Part shown: positions 27,636 to 36,086 of the stretch, piece by piece
Layout of the letters: each line of letters starts with the position of its first letter
Numbering within the stretch: position 1 is the first letter of the stretch
Assembly: GCA_019912845.1 (NCBI GenBank)
Contig: JAIOHU010000031.1
Coordinates: 1-43,554, forward strand
Source: a bacterium
GTDB taxonomy: Bacteria > Electryoneota > Electryoneia > Electryoneales > Electryoneaceae
Length of the DNA stretch: 43,554 nucleotides
Direction: 5' to 3'
Position numbers and translations under genes: made by a program
The notes under the pieces: model-generated
What the model saw: the letters and a program-made list of their open reading frames with translations, nothing else
Databases searched by the model: none
What the model was told of the DNA's origin: nothing

Positions 27636-28896
27636 CACAATAGCAGTCCCCCTTATGGAAGCCGGTCTGGTGACTGCATCCATAGGTTCCAGAAAGATTC
27701 GTCAGGGTCTTACCGGACGTATGGGTGAAGAAGCTACCCTCATGCGGGTACGCAATCAATGCGATGATACAAAAAAACGTATCCTCATCCACTGTTCCTC
27801 TGCTGGTGAGCTGGAAAGTGCAATGCCACTTATCGAAGAACTGCACAATCAATGTCATGAGGATATCCTGCTCTCCATTTTTTCACCTTCTGCAATCGAA
27901 CGATCAGAAAAAGTAGATCATATCTCGGGGAAATTTTATCTGCCATTTGATAGTGTATCACGTGTAAAACGTATGCTGGAAATTCTGGAGCCTTCTTTAA
28001 TCGTGATGGTGAAACATGATGTCTGGCCAAACCTTGTCTGGCAGGCGAAGCAGAAGGGGATTCCGAGTGTTCTGGTAAATGGCAACTTCCGTCCAGACTC
28101 GACCAGGTTGGTTCCGGTTATTCGTCATTTTAACCATGATGTCATGAAGGCACTTACTGCAATTTATGCTGTTGCGGAGGATGACGCAGAGCGGTTCCGT
28201 CATCTTACTCCCTCCGGCCCTGTCATAAGCGCAGCGGGTGATACACGATTTGACCGGGTACGTGAACGTGCGCTTTCGAGTCATGCTGATCAGGGTGAAT
28301 TGGGCAGTTTGCTGAAGGGTAGAAAAATCGTTGTAGCTGGCAGCACCTGGCAGGAAGATGAGAAACGTCTGCTTGCTGCCTGGGAGAACATCGCAAGCGA
28401 AAACGATGAGGCGACTTTATTACTGGTTCCTCATGAACCGACAGCGGATCATCTGGTTCAGATTGAACAACTTTGCCGAAATCACAATTTGAGCTGGACA
28501 ACATTAACCCAGGCGGAACAAGATAAATCGCTCAAACAAGTCGTAATTGTCGATAAAATGGGGATACTCGCTGGATTATATGGGCTGGGCTGTGTCGCTT
28601 ATGTGGGTGGTGGATTCGGGAAAGGAGTGCATTCTGTCATCGAACCTGCGGTTTTTGGAATACCGGTTCTCTTCGGACCTCACCATTTGAACAGCCATGA
28701 AGCACGTGATCTGGTGGAGCTTGGTGCCGGAATCCAAATAGACAAGGTGGATGATATTCTCAATGAATTATCTCCTGCATTGCGATCTGATGAGAGTAGT
28801 GAAAAAAAGGGGCGTCTCGCTGCTGATTTTGTCGAGAAACGGTCTGGTGTTGCCAAAACCCTGGCTTCTGAATTGATCAGCTTTCTGGATATGTAG
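27613..28896 (+). CDS. waaA: 3-deoxy-D-manno-octulosonic acid (Kdo) transferase
   Basis: I start at ATG 27613; TTG 27604 three codons earlier is possible, and both lie inside the preceding gene. The protein has 427 residues. The N-terminal half carries the WaaA acceptor-side motif LIHCSSAGELESAMPLIEEL, including the catalytic Glu, and VKHDVWPNLVWQAKQKGIPS. The C-terminal half has VVAGSTWQEDEKRLLAAWEN, LLVPHEP, and the CMP-Kdo-binding AYVGGGFGKGVHSVIEPAVF with GIPVLFGPHHLNS. It transfers Kdo from CMP-Kdo to lipid A precursor at the inner face of the inner membrane. Its presence supports a diderm with lipopolysaccharide. The N-terminal membrane anchor is weak compared with E. coli WaaA. Confidence 0.95.
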   Translation: MISRILYNTIAVPLMEAGLVTASIGSRKIRQGLTGRMGEEATLMRVRNQCDDTKKRILIHCSSAGELESAMPLIEELHNQCHEDILLSIFSPSAIERSEKVDHISGKFYLPFDSVSRVKRMLEILEPSLIVMVKHDVWPNLVWQAKQKGIPSVLVNGNFRPDSTRLVPVIRHFNHDVMKALTAIYAVAEDDAERFRHLTPSGPVISAAGDTRFDRVRERALSSHADQGELGSLLKGRKIVVAGSTWQEDEKRLLAAWENIASENDEATLLLVPHEPTADHLVQIEQLCRNHNLSWTTLTQAEQDKSLKQVVIVDKMGILAGLYGLGCVAYVGGGFGKGVHSVIEPAVFGIPVLFGPHHLNSHEARDLVELGAGIQIDKVDDILNELSPALRSDESSEKKGRLAADFVEKRSGVAKTLASELISFLDM

Positions 28897-28897
28897 C

Positions 28898-30370
28898 GTG
28901 CTCATCCTAAACGATGTAAGCTATACCTACCCCACTTCCCATAGTGAAGTTCTCCATGGAATCAGTTTAGAAATCAACCCGGGAGAACGAGTTTTGGTTT
29001 CCGGCAGGAATGGGAGTGGAAAAAGTACCTTACTTCACCTCATTTCAGGCATTCTCGCCCCTTCGGACGGCACAATAAGTTCTTCCTACACTGAACAATC
29101 TATACCCACAGGACTGCTGCAACAACACCCTGAAAATCAGATCATTGCTTCGACAGTTGAAGATGAAATCGCTTTCGGATTGGAGAACATAAATACTCCA
29201 GTTTCAGATATTCGTATGAAAATTGAGGAAACACTCGCTTTATTGGGGATGGCAGGCTTCGAGAAACGTTCTCCCGCACGTCTCTCAGGCGGTGAAATGC
29301 AGAAACTGGCTTTTGCCTGCCTTTATACACTTAATCCCCCAGTCTGGTTGATGGATGAACCGACCGCTTATCTCGATCCAGTTGCAAAACAGCAACTATT
29401 CAAGTTGATGGAGCATATTCCCGATGAGCATATCATTCTCTGGACAGCTTCCTCGACTATTGAAAAAAGGCCATTCACTCGAATGATTTCTCTCGAAGAT
29501 GGGAAAATTGCTAACGATATCACGATAGATAGTGAACACACTGAAACGCCGATCGACCTTGAGAACGTTTCATTCGAAAAACACAAGCCACCTCCTCAAA
29601 AAATAAGTAACGATCTATCGACTGTTTTCTTGAGTGTTTCAGGGCTCACGGTGGAACGTAAGGAGCTCTTTGGCACAAGCAAGCGTATACTTAAAGATGT
29701 AAATTTGGCTCTGAATCGTGGAGAGATTCTCGGAGTAATCGGTTCCAGTGGATCGGGCAAAACGACCTTACTGGAGGCATTGGCTGGTTTGGTGCCATTT
29801 TCAGGTAAAGTTGCCTGGAATGGTGAAGCACCAACTACTCTTCATGGAAAAATCGGGGTGGCGTTTCAGTTTCCAGAACGATCCTTTTTTGCCGAAACGG
29901 TACTCGATGAAGTTATGTATGGCATCCTCAACCAGGGAGAGAAAAAGGATGTCGCCAGAAAACAGGCATTGGCAGCTTTGGAGGAGGTCGGGTTACCTGC
30001 AGATGATTTTGCAAGTCGCAACCCCTTTGAGTTGAGTGGTGGACAGGCGAGACGGGTCGCTTTGGCAGTACTGCTGGCACTACAGCCCATTGGATTATTA
30101 CTCGATGAACCCACCGCCGGATTGGATGAAGAGGGTTGTCAATTACTCGGTGAAATTATTTCGAGAAAAAACAGAAGCGGATGCCCAACAATCATTGCTG
30201 GTCACGATATCCAGAATTTAATTCACTGGGTAAATCGTTGGGTTTTCCTGGAAAAGGGAATTATTGCGGTTGAAGGTGATACCGAAATGATGATGCACTA
30301 TTTTGAACAAGGTAGACTGGAAGACCATAAAGTCTGGTATGATACCTTTCGTCAAGCATTGCGATCATAG
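28898..30370 (+). CDS. Double ATP-binding protein, ECF/CbiO type
   Basis: GTG 28898 is one base after the waaA stop. The protein has 490 residues and two fused nucleotide-binding domains. NBD1: Walker A GRNGSGKS (36-43), LSGGE (129-133), Walker B WLMDEPTAYLD. NBD2: Walker A GSSGSGKT (282-289), LSGGQ (379-383), LLLDEPTAGLD (400-410) and switch His436 in IIAGHD. The Q-loop regions (LLQQHPENQIIASTVEDEIA; FQFPERSFFAETVLDEVMYG) are of the energy-coupling factor A type, which powers vitamin or metal uptake. In NBD1 the H-loop histidine is replaced (LWTASST), so that site may be degenerate. No EcfT or S-component gene is nearby; the operon ends here. Confidence 0.9.
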   Translation: MLILNDVSYTYPTSHSEVLHGISLEINPGERVLVSGRNGSGKSTLLHLISGILAPSDGTISSSYTEQSIPTGLLQQHPENQIIASTVEDEIAFGLENINTPVSDIRMKIEETLALLGMAGFEKRSPARLSGGEMQKLAFACLYTLNPPVWLMDEPTAYLDPVAKQQLFKLMEHIPDEHIILWTASSTIEKRPFTRMISLEDGKIANDITIDSEHTETPIDLENVSFEKHKPPPQKISNDLSTVFLSVSGLTVERKELFGTSKRILKDVNLALNRGEILGVIGSSGSGKTTLLEALAGLVPFSGKVAWNGEAPTTLHGKIGVAFQFPERSFFAETVLDEVMYGILNQGEKKDVARKQALAALEEVGLPADDFASRNPFELSGGQARRVALAVLLALQPIGLLLDEPTAGLDEEGCQLLGEIISRKNRSGCPTIIAGHDIQNLIHWVNRWVFLEKGIIAVEGDTEMMMHYFEQGRLEDHKVWYDTFRQALRS

Positions 30371-30403
30371 CAGGCTACTCAAAATTCGGTTGCGGTCCGC
30401 GTC

Positions 30404-30537
30404 ATTCCAGCATGGTTTTAGCTGGAATCTAATGCGATTCTCGAACATATTCTTCCATCGCGTCATTTCAGCGTGGTGATAGCTGGCATCCAGAAAGATA
30501 TTTCGACGCTTCATGCCAGCGTGATGTTAGCTGGCAT
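30404..30537. repeat. Cluster of three dispersed hairpins
   Basis: Three members of the GTCATxCCAGC family follow one another: ATTCCAGC/GCTGGAAT (30404-30428), ATTTCAGC/GCTGGCAT (30465-30489, one mispair) and ATGCCAGC/GCTGGCAT (30513-30537). Spacing is about 50-60 bp. The last is followed by AGAAGGTATT, matching the start of the tail of the 168-bp element. They occupy the 272-bp gap between the ATPase gene and ackA. Confidence 0.85.
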
Positions 30538-30642
30538 CCAAGAAGGTATTAAAATTATAGATTTTAGAAAGCAGTAAATACTTGCAATTCCAAAAACATA
30601 TGATATTGCTCATTTCTAGACAGTCTGATAGGGAGTAACACG

Positions 30643-31848
30643 ATGAAAATTCTGATTCTAAACTGCGGTAGTTCATCCATTAAATACCAATTGATCGACA
30701 CCGATTCCGATCCCTCGGCTTTGGCACGTGGGTCAGTTGAACGTATCGGGATGAAGGGTGCGATCCTCAACCACAACCGTATCGATGGCGATAAAGTGAA
30801 AATTGCAGGTGAAATTGTCGACCACCAGGCGGCGATAGAATATATCCTGGCAATCTTACTTTCAAAAAATCACGGTGTCTTGAAGGAACGAGATGAGATT
30901 GACGCTGTTGGACATCGTGTGGTGCATGGTGGCGAACAGTTTACGGGATCTGTTTTGATCGACGCAGAGGTTATGGATGGGCTGCAGGATTGCGTAGATC
31001 TCGCTCCATTGCATAATCCTCATAACATCCGGGGCATTGTCGCTTGTCAACGATTATTGAGGGAAATTCCGATGGTAGGTGTATTCGACACGGCTTTTCA
31101 TCATCAAATTCCCGATTATGCTTACATTTATGGGCTTCCCTACCTGCTCTATAAAAGATATGGTATCCGTCGTTACGGTTTTCATGGCACCAGCCACTTC
31201 TTTGTCTCACAGCAAGCGGCGTTACGGATGGACAAAAAGGTAGATGACCTCAAAATGGTCACAATTCACCTCGGCAATGGCTGCAGTATGGCAGCAGTGG
31301 ATCGTGGAACTTCGGTTGATACCACCATGGGCTTTACGCCGCTGGAAGGACTCCTTATGGGCACACGTTCCGGCGATATCGACGCTGGCGCTGTAATGCA
31401 TGTGATGGGACGTGAAGAACTCAGTCTCGGCGAAGTCAATACCCTGTTAAATAAGCATAGTGGCTTAATCGGTATCTCCGGCGAATCTTCTGATATGCGT
31501 GATATTGTTGAGGAGATGGAAAAGGGAAATGATCGTGCAAGGCTGGCGTTCGATGTTTTCACTTACCGCGTACGTAAATATCTCGGCTCTTATGCTGCGA
31601 TTATGGGTGGGTTGGATGCTGTGGTCTTCACCGGCGGCATCGGTGAGAACAGTCCGCAGGTTCGTGCGGCATCATTGAAGGGACTGGAATTTATCGGAGT
31701 CGATCTGGACAAAGATCGTAATTTTGCCAAAGCCAGCGGGGAACGTGAAGTGAGCGCAGATTCCAGCCGTGTCAAAGTCTTCGTCATTCCGACGAATGAG
31801 GAGCTGGTCATCGCACTCGAAACCAAACGTATCGTGGAAGCTTTGTAG
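30643..31848 (+). CDS. ackA: Acetate kinase
   Basis: The protein has 401 residues, the usual length, from an ATG with AGGGAG upstream. The ASKHA-fold motifs are all present: the N-terminal phosphate loop KILILNCGSSSIKYQLID, the VGHRVVHGGE substrate site, VFDTAFHHQIPDYAYIYGLP, RRYGFHGTSHFFVSQQA, HLGNGCSMAAVDRG, DTTMGFTPLEGLLMGTRSGD and VFTGGIGENSPQVRA. It interconverts acetyl phosphate plus ADP with acetate plus ATP, giving substrate-level ATP in fermentation. The usual partner gene, pta, is not in the window. The gene stands alone, separated from the upstream run by the hairpin cluster and closed by its own terminator. Confidence 0.98.
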   Translation: MKILILNCGSSSIKYQLIDTDSDPSALARGSVERIGMKGAILNHNRIDGDKVKIAGEIVDHQAAIEYILAILLSKNHGVLKERDEIDAVGHRVVHGGEQFTGSVLIDAEVMDGLQDCVDLAPLHNPHNIRGIVACQRLLREIPMVGVFDTAFHHQIPDYAYIYGLPYLLYKRYGIRRYGFHGTSHFFVSQQAALRMDKKVDDLKMVTIHLGNGCSMAAVDRGTSVDTTMGFTPLEGLLMGTRSGDIDAGAVMHVMGREELSLGEVNTLLNKHSGLIGISGESSDMRDIVEEMEKGNDRARLAFDVFTYRVRKYLGSYAAIMGGLDAVVFTGGIGENSPQVRAASLKGLEFIGVDLDKDRNFAKASGEREVSADSSRVKVFVIPTNEELVIALETKRIVEAL

Positions 31849-31855
31849 GATTTGC

Positions 31856-31880
31856 TTCAATTAGTTCAATTAGTTCAATT
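31856..31880 (+). repeat. Short tandem repeat of a 9-mer
   Basis: TTCAATTAG occurs twice in full and a third time as TTCAATT, directly after the ackA stop codon and just before its terminator. It is probably a neutral slippage repeat. Confidence 0.8.
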
Positions 31881-31883
31881 TTA

Positions 31884-31922
31884 GAGTTCTCCAACATCTA
31901 TGGATGTTGAAGAACTCTTTTT
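31884..31922 (+). terminator. Rho-independent terminator after ackA
   Basis: GAGTTCTCCAACATC pairs with GATGTTGAAGAACTC (15-bp stem, one mismatch, 4-nt loop TATG), followed by TTTTT. It is 36 bp after the ackA stop. Confidence 0.9.
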
Positions 31923-31924
31923 GG

Positions 31925-31985
31925 CTTGGGACTTGTCCCAAGTCTAATAGCTCCCCTGGCCATCTATTATATTCTGGATGATCAA
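31925..31985 (+). repeat. Two-palindrome dispersed element, third copy, partly decayed
   Basis: CTTGGGAC-TT-GTCCCAAG (31925-31942) is identical to the first palindrome at 23964, including the preceding TTGG and following TCTAAT (TTTAAT there). Where the second palindrome is expected, only CTGGATGATCAAG remains (31974 onward). The element abuts the T-run of the ackA terminator. Confidence 0.7.
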
Positions 31986-32509
31986 GAGAAAACTTACCGA
32001 TTCAAGTGAATCTATCCGCTATTTCTACAACTCCCGAAAATGTCGAAGCATCGTTCACTAAACATCAAGGCCCAGCACATGATCTTGTTCAGTTTTTATC
32101 CATGTTCATATTTATTGAACAGACGCAATAAATGAACAGTTTCTGGTATTACAGAGGAAGAAACTCACCCTGATTCCGACATGAAATTGATATGGCAGAT
32201 ACAGGGAATCCTGATGCAGAAACACAGCAATAATCCTAAAACTTTTCGAGTGGTTACTATCAGGAATCAATGATTGGTAACGATTAAAACCCGCAGCAAG
32301 CTACGGGCTATCCAATCGTTGACATTTTCAGGAAACCCTTTCTCTTGAAAAGGCAACAAATGAGGAATGCACAAGCTCCGATGTCGTCTCTCTTAACACA
32401 AATGTAAAAAAAGAATAATTTCGATATTTCCCTTTGAAACAAGCATTATATGATGTATGATGATAGTAGAATACATCATTATTGATAACCATTATTACAG
32501 GAGACTGGT
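31986..32509. other. Non-coding region with a nested inverted repeat
   Basis: This stretch of about 520 bp has no plausible gene. At 32279-32320 it holds a nested inverted repeat: outer arms AACGATT (32279-32285) and AATCGTT (32314-32320), and inner arms CCCGCAGC (32290-32297) and GCTACGGG (32300-32307), with one mispair. It could be a dispersed repetitive hairpin or a leader structure of the LVIVD gene 190 bp downstream. The remainder is featureless AT-rich sequence. Confidence 0.55.
32478..32496. promoter_or_regulatory. Possible Fur-like operator upstream of LVIVD surface protein
   Basis: The 19 bases ATTATTGATAACCATTATT match 14 of 19 positions of the classical Fur box (GATAATGATAATCATTATC). 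The site ends 13 bp before the ATG of the surface protein, abutting its ribosome site. This is a sequence resemblance in AT-rich DNA, so it is tentative. Confidence 0.3.
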
Positions 32510-35500
32510 ATGCGTTTCCCTTCAAAATTCCTGCTACCAATTCTTTTGTTATCCCTTCCAGCCTCACTTTTGGCGCAAGACAGTCTGAATATTAATATTG
32601 ATGGTCGCTATTATACCAGACCAATAGGTTATCCCAACGAATGTAAAAAACAAGACGATTTCCTCTTTCTGGTAACAGGAAGAGCACCCCTCACTCCAGA
32701 TTCACCGGAATCCTTTTTAACATTCTCCCTTGACGACCCTGACCATCCTGTCCTGACAAGCCAAATTCCACTTTCTAACAACCCGAGAGGATTGGCAGTT
32801 CAAGGAAATTATGCTTATGTGGCAGCGAGAGATTATGGACTGATTGTTGTTGACATAAGTACTCCTGAAGCTCCTGTAGCTGTAAATGAGTTGTTTCTTG
32901 CTGGTGAATCTTGGAGTGTGATAGTGGAGGGTGATATCGCTTACGTGGCAAGTATGCATGGGGGACTGCATATCATCGATGTAACTACTCCTCCGGATCC
33001 TGCTTTAATCCAAACTGTACACTATGATAATGAGCACGTATTTCCTCATGATTTAGCATTACGTGATAATTTCCTTCACCTTGCAATGTTCCGAGGTGGT
33101 CTAATGGTTCTTGATGTCTCTGATCCCTTTAACCCCATTCAGAGGGGGAGCGTTGAATTTCCAAATCAGGAGAACCAGGGCAGAAATGATTGGATTCAAT
33201 ATCTTACTCTCGATAAAACCTATGCTTACATAGTAAATTCCACAGGTGGTTTGATTACTATTGTTGATACTTCCGACCCTGATCATCTTGATGTTCGTGG
33301 GAGTGCAGGTCCACTCTACGTTTCAACAGAGATTACCTTATACAATAGCTATGTACTTGTTGCAGATGGAGGGTTTTTTGACTCTATGGCGGTTTTCGAT
33401 GTTAGTGATCCCGACAATCCTGAACTAATTGAAGAATTTTATCCAGATCGACTTGGTCCCACTTATACACATTTCAGGGGAATTGAAACGCATGAGCAGG
33501 AATATGCCTACTGTAGTGATTATACAAGCTATTCTGTTGGAGACGATATAAATTATTATCGCTACGGATTGACTACACTTGATATTTCAAATCCAAGTGA
33601 GCCGGTAGTTACAGCGTATTTTGCACCCTGGAATGGTTACTCAGGAGTATATTATCAGGATAATCATGCATACCTGATAAGCAGTGGTATAAGTGTCAGG
33701 GTGGTGGATGTAACCAACCATGAATTCATGCTGGGAATTGAAGAATATACTGCGGATAGTGATTTGGTATCTCATGCCGGGCGAGAAGATTATATTTATT
33801 TGGCAACTGATGAGGAGGAGGTTGTAATCCTTGATATTTCTACACCAGGCGAGATAAATGTTGTAAACACTTTTCCTACCACTGATATGGCTGTAGAGCT
33901 TGAGTGCCAAGGCGAGAACAAACTCTTAATGCTTATGGATGATTCACCTGAAGTACGAGTCTATTCACTTGAAAATCCTCAAGCTCCTGTTTTACAGGGT
34001 CAAATGATAATTGATTATCCTCGGTGCATGGCTGTTCATGAAAATCTTCTTGCAGTTGGAACCAGGGACATTTTCGCTGGCGTTAACGCACTTTCACTCA
34101 TCAGTTTGGATAATCCTGAAAATCCGGTTCTTATAGATGAAATTCAGTTTAATGGTGAACCAATTTCAATTGATTTCAACCAAACAACTGTTGTTATAGG
34201 GACCGAACAAAACATTCAATTTTTTGATGTCCAAAATCCCAATGATATTCGTGGTCCAACGGTTTATCCCTTTGAAACAGAACCCGAAATACTTCTCCTT
34301 CAAGGGAACATTCTGACAGTAGGAAACCGTGAATTTGGAATTCAGATGTTCGACTTCACTAATCCTGCCCAACCCCTACAGATCGGTGCATACAAAACTG
34401 TTGGTGAAGTTAACGATTTTGTTTTCGACGAAAGATTTTGTTATGTCGCAGATGCTGATTCAGGAATGATGGTTCTTGACTGCCATGAGGCACTTGGACT
34501 TCCTGATCGTACAGAGTTGACAATAGCTTTAAGGGAAAATTATTTCAACCTGATATCAACACCCCTCGTTCTTCCAAATCTGAATGCAGCAGAGGTTTTT
34601 GGTGATGTAGTTTCTCTCAGGATTGCGATGCAAGAGGATGGGGCAATTTATTATCCTCCTGATATTAACACGATTGGTGAGATCGATTTAACTGAAGCCT
34701 ATCGAATTTTCTGCCAAGATGAGTCTGAACTTACTCTTGCTGGTGAACAGATTCCAGCTCAGACTCAATATTCTCTTTTCGCTGATCGCTTTAACTGGCT
34801 CGGTCATCCATATCTGCAACCTGCACCCGTAACAACCGCGTTGGCTCCGATCGTGGATGAACTGATCATCATATATTCGGATGAAGGTGAAATTTGGGTC
34901 CCGGGATATTTTCGTTCTCTTGAAAACCTTGTCCCAGGAAAGGGGTATTATGTGGTGGTTTCCGACGATCAAACTTTCAACTGGCAGGAAGTGGAGGAGA
35001 TTCTACAGCAAGGACAGATGAATGAAGTAACAGCTTTCACACCTGCTGATAATCCACGGCAAGAGGCACAACATCTGGGAGTTACGCCGACTGGGAAGCC
35101 TTTCGCAGTATTATTTGAAGTCGACAAAAAAATATGTTCCGAAATCGCACGCATCGAGTTGTGGGATGATGAGCAGATAGTTGGTGCAACCGAGCAAATT
35201 CCGGAAGCTGATATCGTTGCAGTGATTGCCTGGCAAGCCTATCCGCAATACAATCTCCCCGGCTTCACGAAAGGTGATTCTATTATAATTAAAGCCTTTC
35301 AGGCAGACGGAAATATGCTTCCTGATGTATATATATCATCAATTGACAACACTACTCCCGGCTTTGGTGAAAATGCCTTTGCCTTGTTTTTGATTCAAGA
35401 GGACAACCCTGAAAGAACACTTCCCGCAGATTTTGCGGTTTCTGAAGCCTACCCGAATCCATTTAATGCAATGGTGACAGTAACTGTCCAGCTACCTGAA

Positions 35501-35692
35501 TCACAGAAGGTTCGATATTCGCTCTTGAATGTCCTGGGACAAACCGTTTATCTCGATGACGTAAGTTACCTGCAAGGTGGGAGGAAACAATACACAATCA
35601 ACGCAAACTCGTTGCCAAGTGGGGTTTATCTGTTGAATATTGCAGCCGGGAATTATAAACCTTACTCCCAGAAAATTGTCCTCGTAAAATAA
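32510..35692 (+). CDS. Giant LVIVD-repeat surface protein with type IX sorting domain
   Basis: The protein has 1060 residues from an ATG with AGGAG upstream. A signal peptide (MRFPSKFLLPILLLSLPASL, cleavage near LAQDS) is followed to about residue 660 by many LVIVD propeller units of the form GDIAYVASMHGGLHIIDVTT and GLIVVDISTPEAPVAV, probably more than one propeller. A different region (about 670-960, with YFNLISTPLVLPNLN and NLVPGKGYYVVVS) resembles repeats found before sorting domains. The C-terminal 85 or so residues are a type A type IX sorting domain: FAVSEAYPNPFNAMVTVTVQ, LLNVLGQTVY, LPSGVYLLNIAAG and terminal KIVLVK. It should be exported and displayed on the cell surface. The ligand is unknown. 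Confidence 0.9.
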   Translation: MRFPSKFLLPILLLSLPASLLAQDSLNINIDGRYYTRPIGYPNECKKQDDFLFLVTGRAPLTPDSPESFLTFSLDDPDHPVLTSQIPLSNNPRGLAVQGNYAYVAARDYGLIVVDISTPEAPVAVNELFLAGESWSVIVEGDIAYVASMHGGLHIIDVTTPPDPALIQTVHYDNEHVFPHDLALRDNFLHLAMFRGGLMVLDVSDPFNPIQRGSVEFPNQENQGRNDWIQYLTLDKTYAYIVNSTGGLITIVDTSDPDHLDVRGSAGPLYVSTEITLYNSYVLVADGGFFDSMAVFDVSDPDNPELIEEFYPDRLGPTYTHFRGIETHEQEYAYCSDYTSYSVGDDINYYRYGLTTLDISNPSEPVVTAYFAPWNGYSGVYYQDNHAYLISSGISVRVVDVTNHEFMLGIEEYTADSDLVSHAGREDYIYLATDEEEVVILDISTPGEINVVNTFPTTDMAVELECQGENKLLMLMDDSPEVRVYSLENPQAPVLQGQMIIDYPRCMAVHENLLAVGTRDIFAGVNALSLISLDNPENPVLIDEIQFNGEPISIDFNQTTVVIGTEQNIQFFDVQNPNDIRGPTVYPFETEPEILLLQGNILTVGNREFGIQMFDFTNPAQPLQIGAYKTVGEVNDFVFDERFCYVADADSGMMVLDCHEALGLPDRTELTIALRENYFNLISTPLVLPNLNAAEVFGDVVSLRIAMQEDGAIYYPPDINTIGEIDLTEAYRIFCQDESELTLAGEQIPAQTQYSLFADRFNWLGHPYLQPAPVTTALAPIVDELIIIYSDEGEIWVPGYFRSLENLVPGKGYYVVVSDDQTFNWQEVEEILQQGQMNEVTAFTPADNPRQEAQHLGVTPTGKPFAVLFEVDKKICSEIARIELWDDEQIVGATEQIPEADIVAVIAWQAYPQYNLPGFTKGDSIIIKAFQADGNMLPDVYISSIDNTTPGFGENAFALFLIQEDNPERTLPADFAVSEAYPNPFNAMVTVTVQLPESQKVRYSLLNVLGQTVYLDDVSYLQGGRKQYTINANSLPSGVYLLNIAAGNYKPYSQKIVLVK

Positions 35693-35845
35693 GGCAGAAA
35701 TAGACAGCAAGTTGGATATCTTTCATGCTGAGCGTTGCTGACGACATGAACATATCATTGCGACGAAGCAAAATCTTTATTATCAATTGTTTACGTGATT
35801 AACCTCATCATAAATATAGAGACTATGAGGGAATGTCAATGCTCT

Positions 35846-36012
35846 GTTTATAGCCTTTCTCCAAAGTTTTGTCCGCCCGCATCATGCCAGCGTGGGGTTA
35901 GCTGGCATCCAGGAAGGTATTAATACTATTGATTTCAGGACTAATTGGAAGACGGCAATCTGAACAACGCACACATATCAGTTTAGCATGAGACAATAAT
36001 TCCAAGAATCAG
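35846..36012. repeat. 168-bp dispersed repeat, copy B
   Basis: This is the same element as at 12971-13139, in the same orientation. It starts GTTTATAGC, has the hairpin ATGCCAGC/GCTGGCAT at 35884-35908, an identical block CATCCAGGAAGGTATTA and the tail TGATTTCAGGACTAATTGGA through CCAAGAATCAG. It fills most of the 394-bp gap between the LVIVD gene and the XRE regulator, where I see no gene. The rest of the gap contains CATTGCGACGAAGCAAAATC, which may be a remnant of another repeat. Confidence 0.85.
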
Positions 36013-36086
36013 CATTTATCGCAGCACCATCACGTTCTTGCAAAAAATATGTAACCTGATGAAATTGGAGGTTCCAGCTAATCAAG

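Noticed and set aside
30404-30537. Possible CRISPR-like array (three similar units at about 50-60 bp spacing)
   Set aside because: The units are themselves hairpins with variable stems, spacers are not of uniform length, only three exist, single copies occur elsewhere, and no cas genes are present.
35700-35845. Possible second repeat family around CATTGCGACGAAGCAAAATC
   Set aside because: Only one copy is visible in the window, so repeat status cannot be supported from this sequence.
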